DNA from: a virus
Direction: 5' to 3' (one strand)
Length of the DNA stretch: 36,932 nucleotides
Virus record (IMG/VR): IMGVR_UViG_3300035703_000225
Span: 1 to 36,932 of that record
The notes beneath the pieces are model-generated. The model did no database searches and was not told the DNA's origin. It saw only the letters and a program-made list of their open reading frames with translations. The position numbers and the translations under genes were made by a program. Below are positions 13,650 through 21,524 of this stretch, in pieces. The first letter of the stretch is position 1. The number at the start of each line of letters is the position of its first letter.

Positions 13650-14840
13650 ATGACCGCTCACGACCCAAAGGTATTTGACCCCCTGTTTCTCGCGGCAATC
13701 ACCGCTCCGGCGGAACGGCTGCGCGCGATCTTCCGCCAGCTGGCCCCGGCCTTCGCGCGCCGCAGCTCGGTCGCAGTGCTGGAAACCGTCCTGATCGAGG
13801 CGGGCAAGAACGGGACAATCTTCCGGCTGACCGACCTCGACATGCAGATCACCGTCACGGCCGACGACCTGACCTGCGCCGCACCGTTCAGGGCCTGCGT
13901 CCCCTTCGGGCTTTTGCGCAGCGTCGCCGCCACCTTCGACGGGACGATCCGCATCAGCCTCACGAAGGCTGACAGGAAGGACACGCCTGACCGGCTGACC
14001 CTTGCCGCCGATGACGGCTCATCCGCGACGATCAACCTTCTCTGCCCGCCCGAGGACTTCCCGGAATGGGTCGGCCCCGAGGACGGCTGGACCGAGACCG
14101 AGACGACCCCGGCCCAGCTGCGCCGCATGTTCGCCCTCTCGCGCCCCTGCATTTCGACCGAGGAAACCCGCTACTACCTGAACGGCGTCTACCTCTGCCA
14201 GAAGCCGGGCGGCGACACGCTGCGCGCCGTGGCGACGGACGGGCACCGCATGGCGGTGATCGACGGGCCGATACCTGCAGCCGCGACCATCAGCGCGATC
14301 CTGCCCACCGACCTTGTCGGCGCGATCCTGGCGACGCTCGACCCGAAGGCAAACGAACCCGTGACGCTGGCCCTGACCAGCATCCGTGCTCGCATCATTG
14401 CCGGGCCGGTCAGGATCGACGCCAAGCTGATCGACGGCACCTTCCCGGACTACACGAAGGTGATCCCCACGGCCGACCCGCGCCTGTCGATCACGATGAC
14501 AGCCACCGCCCTGCGCCGCCTGATGCCGTTTTTCACCGCCTCCGTCTGCGCCGTGAAATTCAGCGACGGCTGGGCCAGCACCGGAGACCGCGAAAGCGGA
14601 ACCGCGCGCGTGCCGGTGAAGATGACTGCCTTGATAGACGGTCAGTCACTGGACATGAAGGTACCTGGCATCGTCCGAACCACAACCTACGGCTTCAACC
14701 TGCGCTACCTGGTCGACCAGGCGCGCCTGACGCCCACCTTCCGCATGGACGTTGCCTCCCCCTCAGATCCCGCGCGCATCCACGGCGAAGACCCGGACGC
14801 GATGTGGATGATCATGCCGATGTGGGGGTGTGACCCATGA
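13650..14840 (+). CDS. dnaN: DNA polymerase III beta subunit-like sliding clamp
   Basis: This 396-residue protein has the three-domain layout and signature motifs of the bacterial beta clamp, the ring that tethers DNA polymerase III to DNA. Visible motifs are ETRYYLNGVYL (172-182), ATDGHRMAV (195-203), IDGTFPDYTKVIP (261-273), GFNLRYL (348-354) and the C-terminal IMPM (388-391), which corresponds to the partner-binding pocket; five extra residues WGCDP follow it. The N-terminal domain is the least conserved. AGGAG precedes the ATG. No polymerase is encoded here, so the clamp probably recruits host polymerase III or another clamp-binding enzyme to phage DNA. Confidence 0.92.
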   Translation: MTAHDPKVFDPLFLAAITAPAERLRAIFRQLAPAFARRSSVAVLETVLIEAGKNGTIFRLTDLDMQITVTADDLTCAAPFRACVPFGLLRSVAATFDGTIRISLTKADRKDTPDRLTLAADDGSSATINLLCPPEDFPEWVGPEDGWTETETTPAQLRRMFALSRPCISTEETRYYLNGVYLCQKPGGDTLRAVATDGHRMAVIDGPIPAAATISAILPTDLVGAILATLDPKANEPVTLALTSIRARIIAGPVRIDAKLIDGTFPDYTKVIPTADPRLSITMTATALRRLMPFFTASVCAVKFSDGWASTGDRESGTARVPVKMTALIDGQSLDMKVPGIVRTTTYGFNLRYLVDQARLTPTFRMDVASPSDPARIHGEDPDAMWMIMPMWGCDP

Positions 14841-15112
14841 GCAGCTCTGCCGAATTGAACAAGTTCCTCTTCGCCGCCCTCGAACGGCTGGACGTGGAGA
14901 ACATGACGCCCGAACAGATCGAGGCCGAGACGCCTGCCGAAGCCGCCGCCGAGATCGCCCGCCTTCGGGACGCACTGATCGAAGCGCGGCACCACGTTTA
15001 TCAGGCGAGCATTGATCGCGCCCAACCCACAGAGGCGAGCGAAGCACTTACGCTTATCGATGCCGCGCTCACCGCCAGCAAGGAGGGCAAGGAATGGCCG
15101 CGCCGGAGTTGA
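14837..15112 (+). CDS. Hypothetical coiled-coil protein
   Basis: This 91-residue acidic helical protein begins MSSSAELNKFLFAALERL. It has a heptad-like middle (PAEAAAEIARLRDALIEARH) and ends KEGKEWPRRS. Its start overlaps the clamp stop by ATGA. The R-L-R-x-A-L-x-E-A pattern recurs in the gene at 15405, so the two may share ancestry. Confidence 0.68.
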   Translation: MSSSAELNKFLFAALERLDVENMTPEQIEAETPAEAAAEIARLRDALIEARHHVYQASIDRAQPTEASEALTLIDAALTASKEGKEWPRRS

Positions 15113-15408
15113 AGCCGTGCCCGTTTTGTGGGGCGGCACCGGAATACACACCTCCGTCGGAGGTTTCTGATTTTCCGTTCATAGCTTGCCCAAGCGTTCT
15201 AACAACTCCAGAGGGCTTCGAAGAATGCTGCGGGGTATCATCCCAAAGCGCTTCCCACTGGAACAATCGCGCCGGCCTGTTCGACGCCAAGGAGGCCGAG
15301 ATCGCGGACCTTCGCCGACAGCTTGCCGAGGCGGAAGCGGAAAACTTCCGGCTCAAGGATCGCGTTCACCGCCTGCAACGCTCACGCATGGAAGGACCAA
15401 ACGAATGA
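15094..15408 (+). CDS. Lar-like restriction alleviation family protein
   Basis: This 104-residue protein begins with the zinc-ribbon motif LKPCPFCG (6-13), followed by C32, then CC at 45-46 and SASHWNNRA at 52-60, the order seen in the Lar_restr_allev family. The Rac-prophage Lar protein eases type I restriction. Unlike small family members it carries a C-terminal coiled coil (about 66-95). The second metal pair is less regular than in Lar. It overlaps the previous gene by 19 bases and the next by ATGA. Confidence 0.75.
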   Translation: MAAPELKPCPFCGAAPEYTPPSEVSDFPFIACPSVLTTPEGFEECCGVSSQSASHWNNRAGLFDAKEAEIADLRRQLAEAEAENFRLKDRVHRLQRSRMEGPNE

Positions 15409-16010
15409 CGCTGCAAGAGGCGATTGCCGAGGTAAGGCGACATTCAAATCTTTCGCTTCCGCAAGAAACGATCCAACAAATCCTCAACGCCGTAGCATCC
15501 GGCGACCTGATCCCCAAAGCCGACGCGGGGGCCGCTAGTACCGGTCCTTTCTCATCTCAGCCGGGGGAGGTGCCCGCGTCGAGCGCCCCGGCGCTTATCC
15601 CCAAAGCCGACGCGGACCTTGCCATTGCCGAGGCGCTGCGGACGGCGGGGGAGGTCGTCGAGGAACATTTCCCCGGCACCCTCTACGCATCCAATCGCAC
15701 CAAAGTGATTGCCGACATCAACAGGATCGCCAACCAGGACCATCTGGCCGGGGTGACGGCGATGCGGGCGGACCTTGAGGCAACACGTCGCCTGTTGATG
15801 GCAGAAGCCGACGCAAGCCTTGAACGCTTGGCCCGTGCCGAAGCCGCAGAGGCCGAGGTGACGCGGCTGCGGGAGGCGCTGGTCGAAGCGCGCGACGAGG
15901 CGCACAGCTTGGCTCACAATGAATATGATGGCGTCTGGAACGAGCAAGACTTTGCGAACCTTACGCCACTTGCTGACGCCGCCCTCACGCGCAAGGGAGA
16001 GCCGACATGA
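15405..16010 (+). CDS. Hypothetical coiled-coil protein with internal duplication
   Basis: This 201-residue protein starts at the ATG overlapping the Lar-like stop. The first part (MTLQEAIAEVRRHSNLSL) is followed by two copies of LIPKADA separated by 29 residues; the underlying 19 bases are identical (15510-15528 and 15597-15615). The C-terminal half is a long helix with REALVEARDEAHSL, similar to the protein at 14837. It appears structural or scaffold-like; no function is assigned. Confidence 0.7.
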   Translation: MTLQEAIAEVRRHSNLSLPQETIQQILNAVASGDLIPKADAGAASTGPFSSQPGEVPASSAPALIPKADADLAIAEALRTAGEVVEEHFPGTLYASNRTKVIADINRIANQDHLAGVTAMRADLEATRRLLMAEADASLERLARAEAAEAEVTRLREALVEARDEAHSLAHNEYDGVWNEQDFANLTPLADAALTRKGEPT

Positions 16011-16198
16011 CCGAAGCTGAAGCTGACCGCCGCATAAGCCCTGCCGTCAAAGGCTACTGCCTAGTGCAGAAAGCGGGCAACATCATCACCATCGAGGTCG
16101 GGGCAGGCCTGGACGCGGACACAGTCTACAAGGCCGTGCGCGAGGCCGTCGCGCCTTTGGTGAAGCTGAGGCTGATGGATGAGGAAAAGCCGACATGA
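16007..16198 (+). CDS. Small hypothetical protein
   Basis: This 63-residue protein begins MTEAEADRRISPAVKGYCLV and looks like a compact alpha/beta domain. It is joined to the genes on either side by ATGA overlaps. No family is recognised. Confidence 0.62.
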   Translation: MTEAEADRRISPAVKGYCLVQKAGNIITIEVGAGLDADTVYKAVREAVAPLVKLRLMDEEKPT

Positions 16199-16242
16199 CC
16201 GACGCACAGATCGAGGGCATCGCCCGCGTCACCGCCGCCTGA
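16195..16242 (+). pseudogene. Truncated start of a small gene (15 codons)
   Basis: ATG at 16195 overlaps the preceding stop (ATGA), as for every gene in this run, but the frame ends after 15 codons (MTDAQIEGIARVTAA). It looks like the beginning of a phage gene whose remainder was lost, plausibly when the HNH-AP2 gene arrived 180 bases downstream. The gap 16243-16423 has no other supported gene. Confidence 0.45.
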
Positions 16243-16423
16243 TCCGCGACCAGTAGGGCAGCAGCCGCCGCGGCTTCACCGCCGGAACACCCGCGTGACG
16301 GCGGCGAGGCCGAACAGGCTGAGGATTGCGGATTTCCTATGCTGGCGTAGACTGTGCCGGTCCGGGCTGTGTTTGCGGCACAACACCGGACCTAACCTAA
16401 ACGGATCGCATGAGGATCGCGTC

Positions 16424-16990
16424 ATGGCTGTCAATCATCTACCCTCGCCAGAGCTTCTTCGTCAACTTCTGGACTATGACCCCGAGACGGGTGCGCTTAC
16501 ATGGCGGCCACGGCCCGTCGATCTCTTCCCGAACGAGCGAGCAGCAAAGGGTTGGAACACTCAGTTTGCAGGCAGGGCGGCGCTAACCGCAGGAAACGGA
16601 TCCGGGTATCGCCACGGGTCGATCTTTGACCAAAAGGTTTTCGCTCATCGTGCGATTTGGGCGCTGATGACCGGAGCGTGGCCAGAGGCGAGCATTGACC
16701 ATGCGAACGGCAATCGGTCCGACAACAGGTGGATCAACCTGCGATCCGCCACGAGAAACGAAAACGCTCAAAACAAGCGCCCAACCGCCGGGGCAACGTC
16801 GCGTTTCCTTGGTGTCTGCTGGTCGACCAAAGAGCGTAGATGGATCGCTCAGATTCACGCGGAAGGAAAGAACCGCCGGGTCGGATGCTACACTGATGAG
16901 GTGCAAGCGGCGCGAGCCTACGATGGAGCGGCAACCGTCCATTTCGGCCCCTTTGCCAACCTCAATTTCCCTAGCGAGCGAGCCCCCTGA
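16424..16990 (+). CDS. Free-standing HNH homing endonuclease with AP2 domain
   Basis: This 188-residue protein has an HNH core at about 73-115 (HRAIW at 75-79, IDHANGNRSDNRWINLR at 91-107, then ATRNENAQNKR) and a C-terminal AP2/ERF-type DNA-binding domain at 125-184 (FLGVCW, RRWIAQI, ARAYDGAA). This combination defines selfish mobile endonucleases common in phages. AGGA lies 7 bases before the chosen ATG. The gene is the last on the plus strand and overlaps the convergent membrane gene by 20 bases. Its base composition is visibly less GC-rich than its surroundings, consistent with recent arrival. Confidence 0.92.
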   Translation: MAVNHLPSPELLRQLLDYDPETGALTWRPRPVDLFPNERAAKGWNTQFAGRAALTAGNGSGYRHGSIFDQKVFAHRAIWALMTGAWPEASIDHANGNRSDNRWINLRSATRNENAQNKRPTAGATSRFLGVCWSTKERRWIAQIHAEGKNRRVGCYTDEVQAARAYDGAATVHFGPFANLNFPSERAP

Positions 16991-17321
16991 TTGTCGTCGT
17001 GACGAAGAAAAACCCGACGATCACCGACTGGAGAGTGTAGAGCTCGGCCGATAGCGGGTCGGTCACGCCCCAGCCAAGCACTTTGTCCCAGATGACCAGC
17101 TTGGCATTGTAGATGATGAAGGGCAGCGCCCAAGCCAGCTGCACCAGCGTAATCCATCGACCGCCGATCGCGTGCGATGCCTGCCGAGCCTCTAGCCGGG
17201 CGATCTGCACTTCCGCCGCCAGCCGGTCGGCATCGTTCTGCGCGTTCAGCCGGGCTTCATAGGCCCGGCGCAGCTGGTCCGGGATTCCGCCGCCGAAGAT
17301 CGAGGCGAGAAGGCGGATCAC
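16971..17321 (-). CDS. Membrane protein of the lysis cassette, holin/spanin-like
   Basis: This 116-residue protein has a coiled-coil-like helix at about 15-50 (LRRAYEARLNAQNDADRLAA) and two hydrophobic segments at about 56-72 and 95-112. It follows the endolysin and the two-TM protein. Such proteins, widespread next to phage lysis genes in alphaproteobacteria, are candidates for a holin or lysis helper, but no decisive motif exists. Its last 20 bases overlap the convergent HNH-AP2 gene. Confidence 0.7.
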   Translation of the reverse strand: MIRLLASIFGGGIPDQLRRAYEARLNAQNDADRLAAEVQIARLEARQASHAIGGRWITLVQLAWALPFIIYNAKLVIWDKVLGWGVTDPLSAELYTLQSVIVGFFFVTTTIRGLAR

Positions 17322-17533
17322 TTCCGCCCCCAGCCGAGGAACGCAGCCACGGCCGCCAGCGCGGACGCCGCGACGGGCGCGACCAGGCCGACCACCATCG
17401 GGATCGAGATCGGGTGCAGGTCGATGGTCTGCGCCACCGGGTCATAGGTCGCAAGGCCGAACATCGCAAGGATGGTGCCAGCGCCCGCGAGAAGGCTGGT
17501 CAGGTAAAAGGCGATGCGTGCAGGGGTCCACAT
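17318..17533 (-). CDS. Putative holin (two transmembrane segments)
   Basis: This 71-residue protein has two hydrophobic helices, about 8-27 (AFYLTSLLAGAGTILAMFGL) and 46-67, joined by a short acidic loop (DPVAQTIDLHP), with a basic end GWGRK. Size and topology fit a class II holin, which makes inner-membrane holes for the endolysin. GAGAGG lies before the ATG. It directly follows the endolysin and overlaps the next membrane gene by 4 bases. Confidence 0.7.
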   Translation of the reverse strand: MWTPARIAFYLTSLLAGAGTILAMFGLATYDPVAQTIDLHPISIPMVVGLVAPVAASALAAVAAFLGWGRK

Positions 17534-17544
17534 GGGGTTTCCTC

Positions 17545-18300
17545 TCAGTTCCAGAAGGTAAGCCAATCCACGACGCCCGCGCCCCACTCCCAGACCGCGT
17601 AGGCAGCGGCTAGGACAGCGGCGACATAGGCGGCGGGGGGTGCTGTGACGGGAGTGCGGGCCGGGGCCTCTGGCGCGGGCTCTGGCGGGCGCTGCGGGGC
17701 AGTTCCCCACCCCGCCTCTTCCAGCGCGGCCGCGAATTGCCGGTGAAACCCGGCCACCTCACGGTCCGATCCGTCCTGCCCGTTCACGATCCGGCGCGGG
17801 TTCTGCGCTGGCGGCGCATCGAGGGCGGCGGGGAAGGCATAGTCGGCCAGCTTCCGCCCGGTGAACATGCCCTCGACCATGCCCCGCACGGCGATGCGGG
17901 CCGACACCTCGGGGCGCAGGGCGTCCTCGGGGCGGGTGATCCCGAACTTCGCATAGTTGGCCTTGTGGGTCAGCTGGATCTGGCCGCGCCCGAACCAGCC
18001 GTCGCGCCAGTAGGGCGTCTTGACCCATTTCAGCTTGCCCGCGGCGAAGGCCTTGTCGAGCCGCGCGATCACGGTCGCGTCGGACGGGGTCTTGTCCTTG
18101 TGCGACGGCATGACCGTTTCCTTGATCGGGAACATGTAGCCCCCGGTCTCGCGCCGGACCTGCGCCAGGACATTCGCCATGTGGTGCAGCGGCAGGCCCG
18201 GTCCGGCATCAAGAAGCGCGTTCATGCCTGCGACCTGTGACGCGCTCAGGCTGCCGCCGAAGGCCGGGCGGATCGCGTTGAAAAAGGCTTCGCGGTTCAT
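17545..18300 (-). CDS. Endolysin, GH19-like muramidase with C-terminal membrane segment
   Basis: This 251-residue protein has a catalytic part at 1-200 with a probable catalytic Glu in RRETGGYMFPIKE (E51) and the conserved box GRGQIQLTHKANYAKFG (104-120), as in GH19 lysozyme-like phage endolysins that cut peptidoglycan. A Pro/Ala linker (201-222) leads to a hydrophobic stretch at about 224-248 (AAYVAAVLAAAYAVW) that looks like a transmembrane helix at the C-terminus. Most endolysins are soluble, so this anchor is unusual. ATG 18300 overlaps the upstream stop (ATGA). Confidence 0.88.
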   Translation of the reverse strand: MNREAFFNAIRPAFGGSLSASQVAGMNALLDAGPGLPLHHMANVLAQVRRETGGYMFPIKETVMPSHKDKTPSDATVIARLDKAFAAGKLKWVKTPYWRDGWFGRGQIQLTHKANYAKFGITRPEDALRPEVSARIAVRGMVEGMFTGRKLADYAFPAALDAPPAQNPRRIVNGQDGSDREVAGFHRQFAAALEEAGWGTAPQRPPEPAPEAPARTPVTAPPAAYVAAVLAAAYAVWEWGAGVVDWLTFWN

Positions 18301-18635
18301 GCTGCCCCCCAGAATGTTGCCACAATCCACTTGATCACGGTCGTCACGGTCGCCCCGAATGCACCGCCTGCGATGCCGACGCCGATGACCACGCCCTTTG
18401 CCTGCATGGCGCGGTCATGGATGGCCCGGTCCAGTGCGTTGAAGCGGTCGGTCACGGCCTCCGCCACATCCGCCCGGCGTTTCAGCTCTGCGATGTCCGA
18501 CCGCATAGGTTCGGAGGCCTCCCGCAATGCCGTGACGGCTTCGGCTAGATGCCTGATGCCCTCGGCCATGGCCTCCTGGTGGGCCTCGATCCGGCCCACG
18601 CTGCGCTCGATGCTGTTTTCCTGCCTCGGGGTCAT
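18297..18635 (-). CDS. DUF1515-like coiled-coil membrane protein
   Basis: This 112-residue protein has a long amphipathic helix (about 10-75, SIERSVGRIEAHQEAMAEGI onward) and a C-terminal transmembrane segment (about 81-108). It resembles the small DUF1515-type proteins located beside phage endolysins. It starts 2 bases after the spike stop and overlaps the endolysin start by ATGA, so it is the first gene of the lysis cassette. Confidence 0.72.
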   Translation of the reverse strand: MTPRQENSIERSVGRIEAHQEAMAEGIRHLAEAVTALREASEPMRSDIAELKRRADVAEAVTDRFNALDRAIHDRAMQAKGVVIGVGIAGGAFGATVTTVIKWIVATFWGAA

Positions 18636-18637
18636 GG

Positions 18638-21511
18638 TCAGAACCCATACCGATCTGACACCCACGCCTCGCATTCAACAATCTCGACAGAGGTTGCCAC
18701 TCGGTCCAGGACGATGAAGGCTTGAAGGTAGCCGTCAAAGGGAAGCGACGCGTTTCCACGGCGTCCCAGATACAGCGCGTAGTTCCCGAAGTTCCCGGTG
18801 CCTTTAGAGCCAGTCCCGTTTACCGCAGCAACTTCATTTCGGCGCATCGTGGATAGATTGCCGGAAATGTCATGTGTGATTGTCAGAAGCGCGTGGTCAG
18901 GGTCCGCCTGTGTAGAATAGGAAGCTTGGCTAAAATTAGCCGTGTTGCTTCCTCTGGCAAGGGCAGACCATTTCTGTGTTGCGTCGTTATCGGTTACGAG
19001 AAACCAGGCTCCATTATTGGTGCCAGCGTTAGCCGACAGTTCAGCCGCTACGCTCGTCCCCACGCCGCTGGCCTTGTAGACAAGTGCGAAAATCGTGCAT
19101 TCGTCCGATCCAGTGAAGTCTATGGCCGAGGTAAACAGGCAGTGATTGCTCGCCTTGGTGAATTGCACTCTGCCGATGCCAGTCGTTTCCTGGTATATCG
19201 GCTTGTTCGATGACGCCTGTGTGGCGTGATTGCTGTTGCCGGATTTGTCAGCCCAGCGTCCAACGCTTTGCCCCGCCGCAGTGACGGGTGTAGTGCCAGC
19301 CGAGTCCTGGAACAGAGTTGCAGCATCTTCGGCGTCATACCAGACGCGGAGATTTGCCCCAAAGATGACGTCAGGGCTTCTCGCTGCCAGGGTCGTAAAG
19401 TTGGCCGTGGTAATGGCCGACTGAACCGACCAGCCATTTTCCGCCACGACGCAAAGCTTATAGGCCGTGCTGGGCGCTGCTGTATTCAGCGAGATCGCAA
19501 GGTCAGTCCCGGCACTGGCCCGGTTGCACCATACAACGCCATAGCCGACAGCATTCGTGACCCGCTGCTCTTTGATTTCGCGCCACGTCGGGTCTGGATC
19601 GGCTTGCGGGATGACGGCCCAGAAAGCGTTATTGTTCCCCACACTGGTCCTGAGTGTGCCAGTGAAGCCAATTGAAGTTGGCGTCAAGGTGATGTTGCTG
19701 ACGACAGGCGTGGTGTAGTTCAGAACATAGGAGGACCGCTCTGCGCCCCATGACGTGATGTTCTGGTTAGCACCCTTGCCAGCCGCAGCCGCAACCCCTG
19801 CCGCGTGAACCTGCAAGGCGTTCTGCAAGGTGGGAATGTCAGCCATTTCCCAATTCGGGTAGTTCGTATCCCAATCGGCCTCAACCCAGGATTGGCTATC
19901 GACGTTTCCTGTTTGAGTGATTGCCGGGGTTGCGTCCAAGACTGACGAGGTTGCGCGGAAAACGCTGTTCAAAAGGTCGTTTGTGCCGCTCGCCGAACCG
20001 CGAATACGAAGGCCGCCTTGCGGATTGGATAGTGGGAAGCTCGCCCCGAACTTCGGAAGCCAGGTGGTGTTGGTAATCGAAAGGCCGACAGGCTGACCGC
20101 CAGACGATTTGCCGAACGAAATCTGATACAGCGAGTTGTCGGAAACAAGAACGTTCCGCACGTTATGGGTTTGGTTGCTGTCGCCTCCGTAGAGGCTTTG
20201 CCACGCGCCACGGCTATCCCCCGCGATGAAGGCGCTGGCTTCCACGGTAGACTGACCGCCGAAAAATTGAGTTCCGTCGCAATGCGGCGCGCCTGTATCC
20301 GTGACGATTGCCATCGGTCGGCTAACAAGGTTGCCGCCGAACAGGCCAGGAGTGGAAGGCGGGCGGATGCCGTCATAGTAAAACAGATCGACCCAGTTCC
20401 CGACGATCTCCCACCATCCCGTGACGGACGCGGCATAGATAGCGGAAGGATCAACCCCGGCCCCGCTGATGACGTTATCTCGCACCGAAACCCGGCGAAC
20501 GTCCCCGGAGAAGTAAACGCCAGCCGCGCCTGGGAATGTCGAAGCACCTCCGCTGTAATCCCCATTCGGAAGTGGTCTGGAGCAAGAGAGGTAGGACCGC
20601 AGAACGTGGATATCAGCGCAGAAGTTGCCGCCGCCTGAGACCACAATGTTGATCGCGTTGACCTTGCCTCCCGCCGTCGATCCGGTGACAAAGCGCAGGT
20701 TATCAAAGATCAGCCTCTTGGTGTTGTAGGTTGCCCAAGCGACGAAGTGCTTCCGGCTGTCGTTGCTGGTGTCTGCAAGCCCTGCGGTGGTCGTCGGGCG
20801 CGGGTCTGCGCCATCGCCAAGGATTGTGGCCCAGTTGAAGTCCCCGCCACTGTTCCATGTGTTTAGGACGGTCAGGCCAGCCGCTTCCCGCACAAGGATC
20901 GTCTTGGCCGCAGAGTTGGCAGGCGTCAGGGCGTCAAATTGCGCCTGGTTCGCTACTGCCTTGTAGCCGCTGATGACCTGCACCGGCCAGCCGCCCACGT
21001 CATAGGTGCCGACAGTCTGCGATCCGTTAGGGGTGATGACGCCCGAGGTGACCGAGAAGTTGCCATAGGTGCCATTGGCCGGGGGCGTGCCGGGGTAGAG
21101 GTTTGTATCGAAGGCGCCCGTTCCCGTGGCGTTGTCCGCCCCTACGCCGAAGCGGGCGGTGTAAAGCACGCTGGCAGCCCCAGCCGGTGCCGCCGCGCCA
21201 TAGCCGAAGGTCCGCTGATTGGCCACGCTGTCGGTCACCAGCACGGAAAGCCCGACCACATCGCCCTCGATCAGCACCGTCGATCCGGGCTGCGACACGC
21301 CGTTGATCGTCCACTGCGGCGTTGCGCTGGAAATCGTGCCCGCCGTGCTGGCATAGGTGCCCGCCGTGTAGACGCCCGCCGGGGTCTGGCCCGCCGTGTA
21401 GGGGCCGAACGTGGGCGCGGCGGTCTGGGTGATGATGGGGGGCGCGGGCGGGGTCGAATCCCGTCGCCCGAGCTTCCTGAATCCATCGAACGGCGAGCTG
21501 AGACGCTGCAT
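18638..21511 (-). CDS. Tail spike/receptor-binding protein with beta-helix, FN3-like and LamG-like domains
   Basis: This 957-residue protein has a short helical virion-anchoring start (MQRLSSPFDGFRKLGRRDS) and an Ig-like beta region to about 100. A right-handed beta-helix-like stretch with many G/N/D turns (about 180-520, such as VSVRDNVISGAG) follows, then an FN3-like part (about 600-700). It ends in a concanavalin/LamG-like domain (712-957) with WYDAEDAATLFQDSAGT, WADKSGNSNHATQ and LYLGRRGNASLPFDGYL. Beta-helix spikes bind and sometimes degrade host glycans. The region from about 18,650 to 20,700 is visibly AT-richer than the rest, suggesting exchange. Confidence 0.85.
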   Translation of the reverse strand: MQRLSSPFDGFRKLGRRDSTPPAPPIITQTAAPTFGPYTAGQTPAGVYTAGTYASTAGTISSATPQWTINGVSQPGSTVLIEGDVVGLSVLVTDSVANQRTFGYGAAAPAGAASVLYTARFGVGADNATGTGAFDTNLYPGTPPANGTYGNFSVTSGVITPNGSQTVGTYDVGGWPVQVISGYKAVANQAQFDALTPANSAAKTILVREAAGLTVLNTWNSGGDFNWATILGDGADPRPTTTAGLADTSNDSRKHFVAWATYNTKRLIFDNLRFVTGSTAGGKVNAINIVVSGGGNFCADIHVLRSYLSCSRPLPNGDYSGGASTFPGAAGVYFSGDVRRVSVRDNVISGAGVDPSAIYAASVTGWWEIVGNWVDLFYYDGIRPPSTPGLFGGNLVSRPMAIVTDTGAPHCDGTQFFGGQSTVEASAFIAGDSRGAWQSLYGGDSNQTHNVRNVLVSDNSLYQISFGKSSGGQPVGLSITNTTWLPKFGASFPLSNPQGGLRIRGSASGTNDLLNSVFRATSSVLDATPAITQTGNVDSQSWVEADWDTNYPNWEMADIPTLQNALQVHAAGVAAAAGKGANQNITSWGAERSSYVLNYTTPVVSNITLTPTSIGFTGTLRTSVGNNNAFWAVIPQADPDPTWREIKEQRVTNAVGYGVVWCNRASAGTDLAISLNTAAPSTAYKLCVVAENGWSVQSAITTANFTTLAARSPDVIFGANLRVWYDAEDAATLFQDSAGTTPVTAAGQSVGRWADKSGNSNHATQASSNKPIYQETTGIGRVQFTKASNHCLFTSAIDFTGSDECTIFALVYKASGVGTSVAAELSANAGTNNGAWFLVTDNDATQKWSALARGSNTANFSQASYSTQADPDHALLTITHDISGNLSTMRRNEVAAVNGTGSKGTGNFGNYALYLGRRGNASLPFDGYLQAFIVLDRVATSVEIVECEAWVSDRYGF

Positions 21512-21524
21512 GGTCGGGGGCCTC

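Noticed and set aside
16243-16423. Possible hidden gene or promoter upstream of the HNH-AP2 gene
   Set aside because: No start with a ribosome binding site, no clear promoter boxes and only a weak CGCCG/CGGCG inverted repeat; nothing can be supported.
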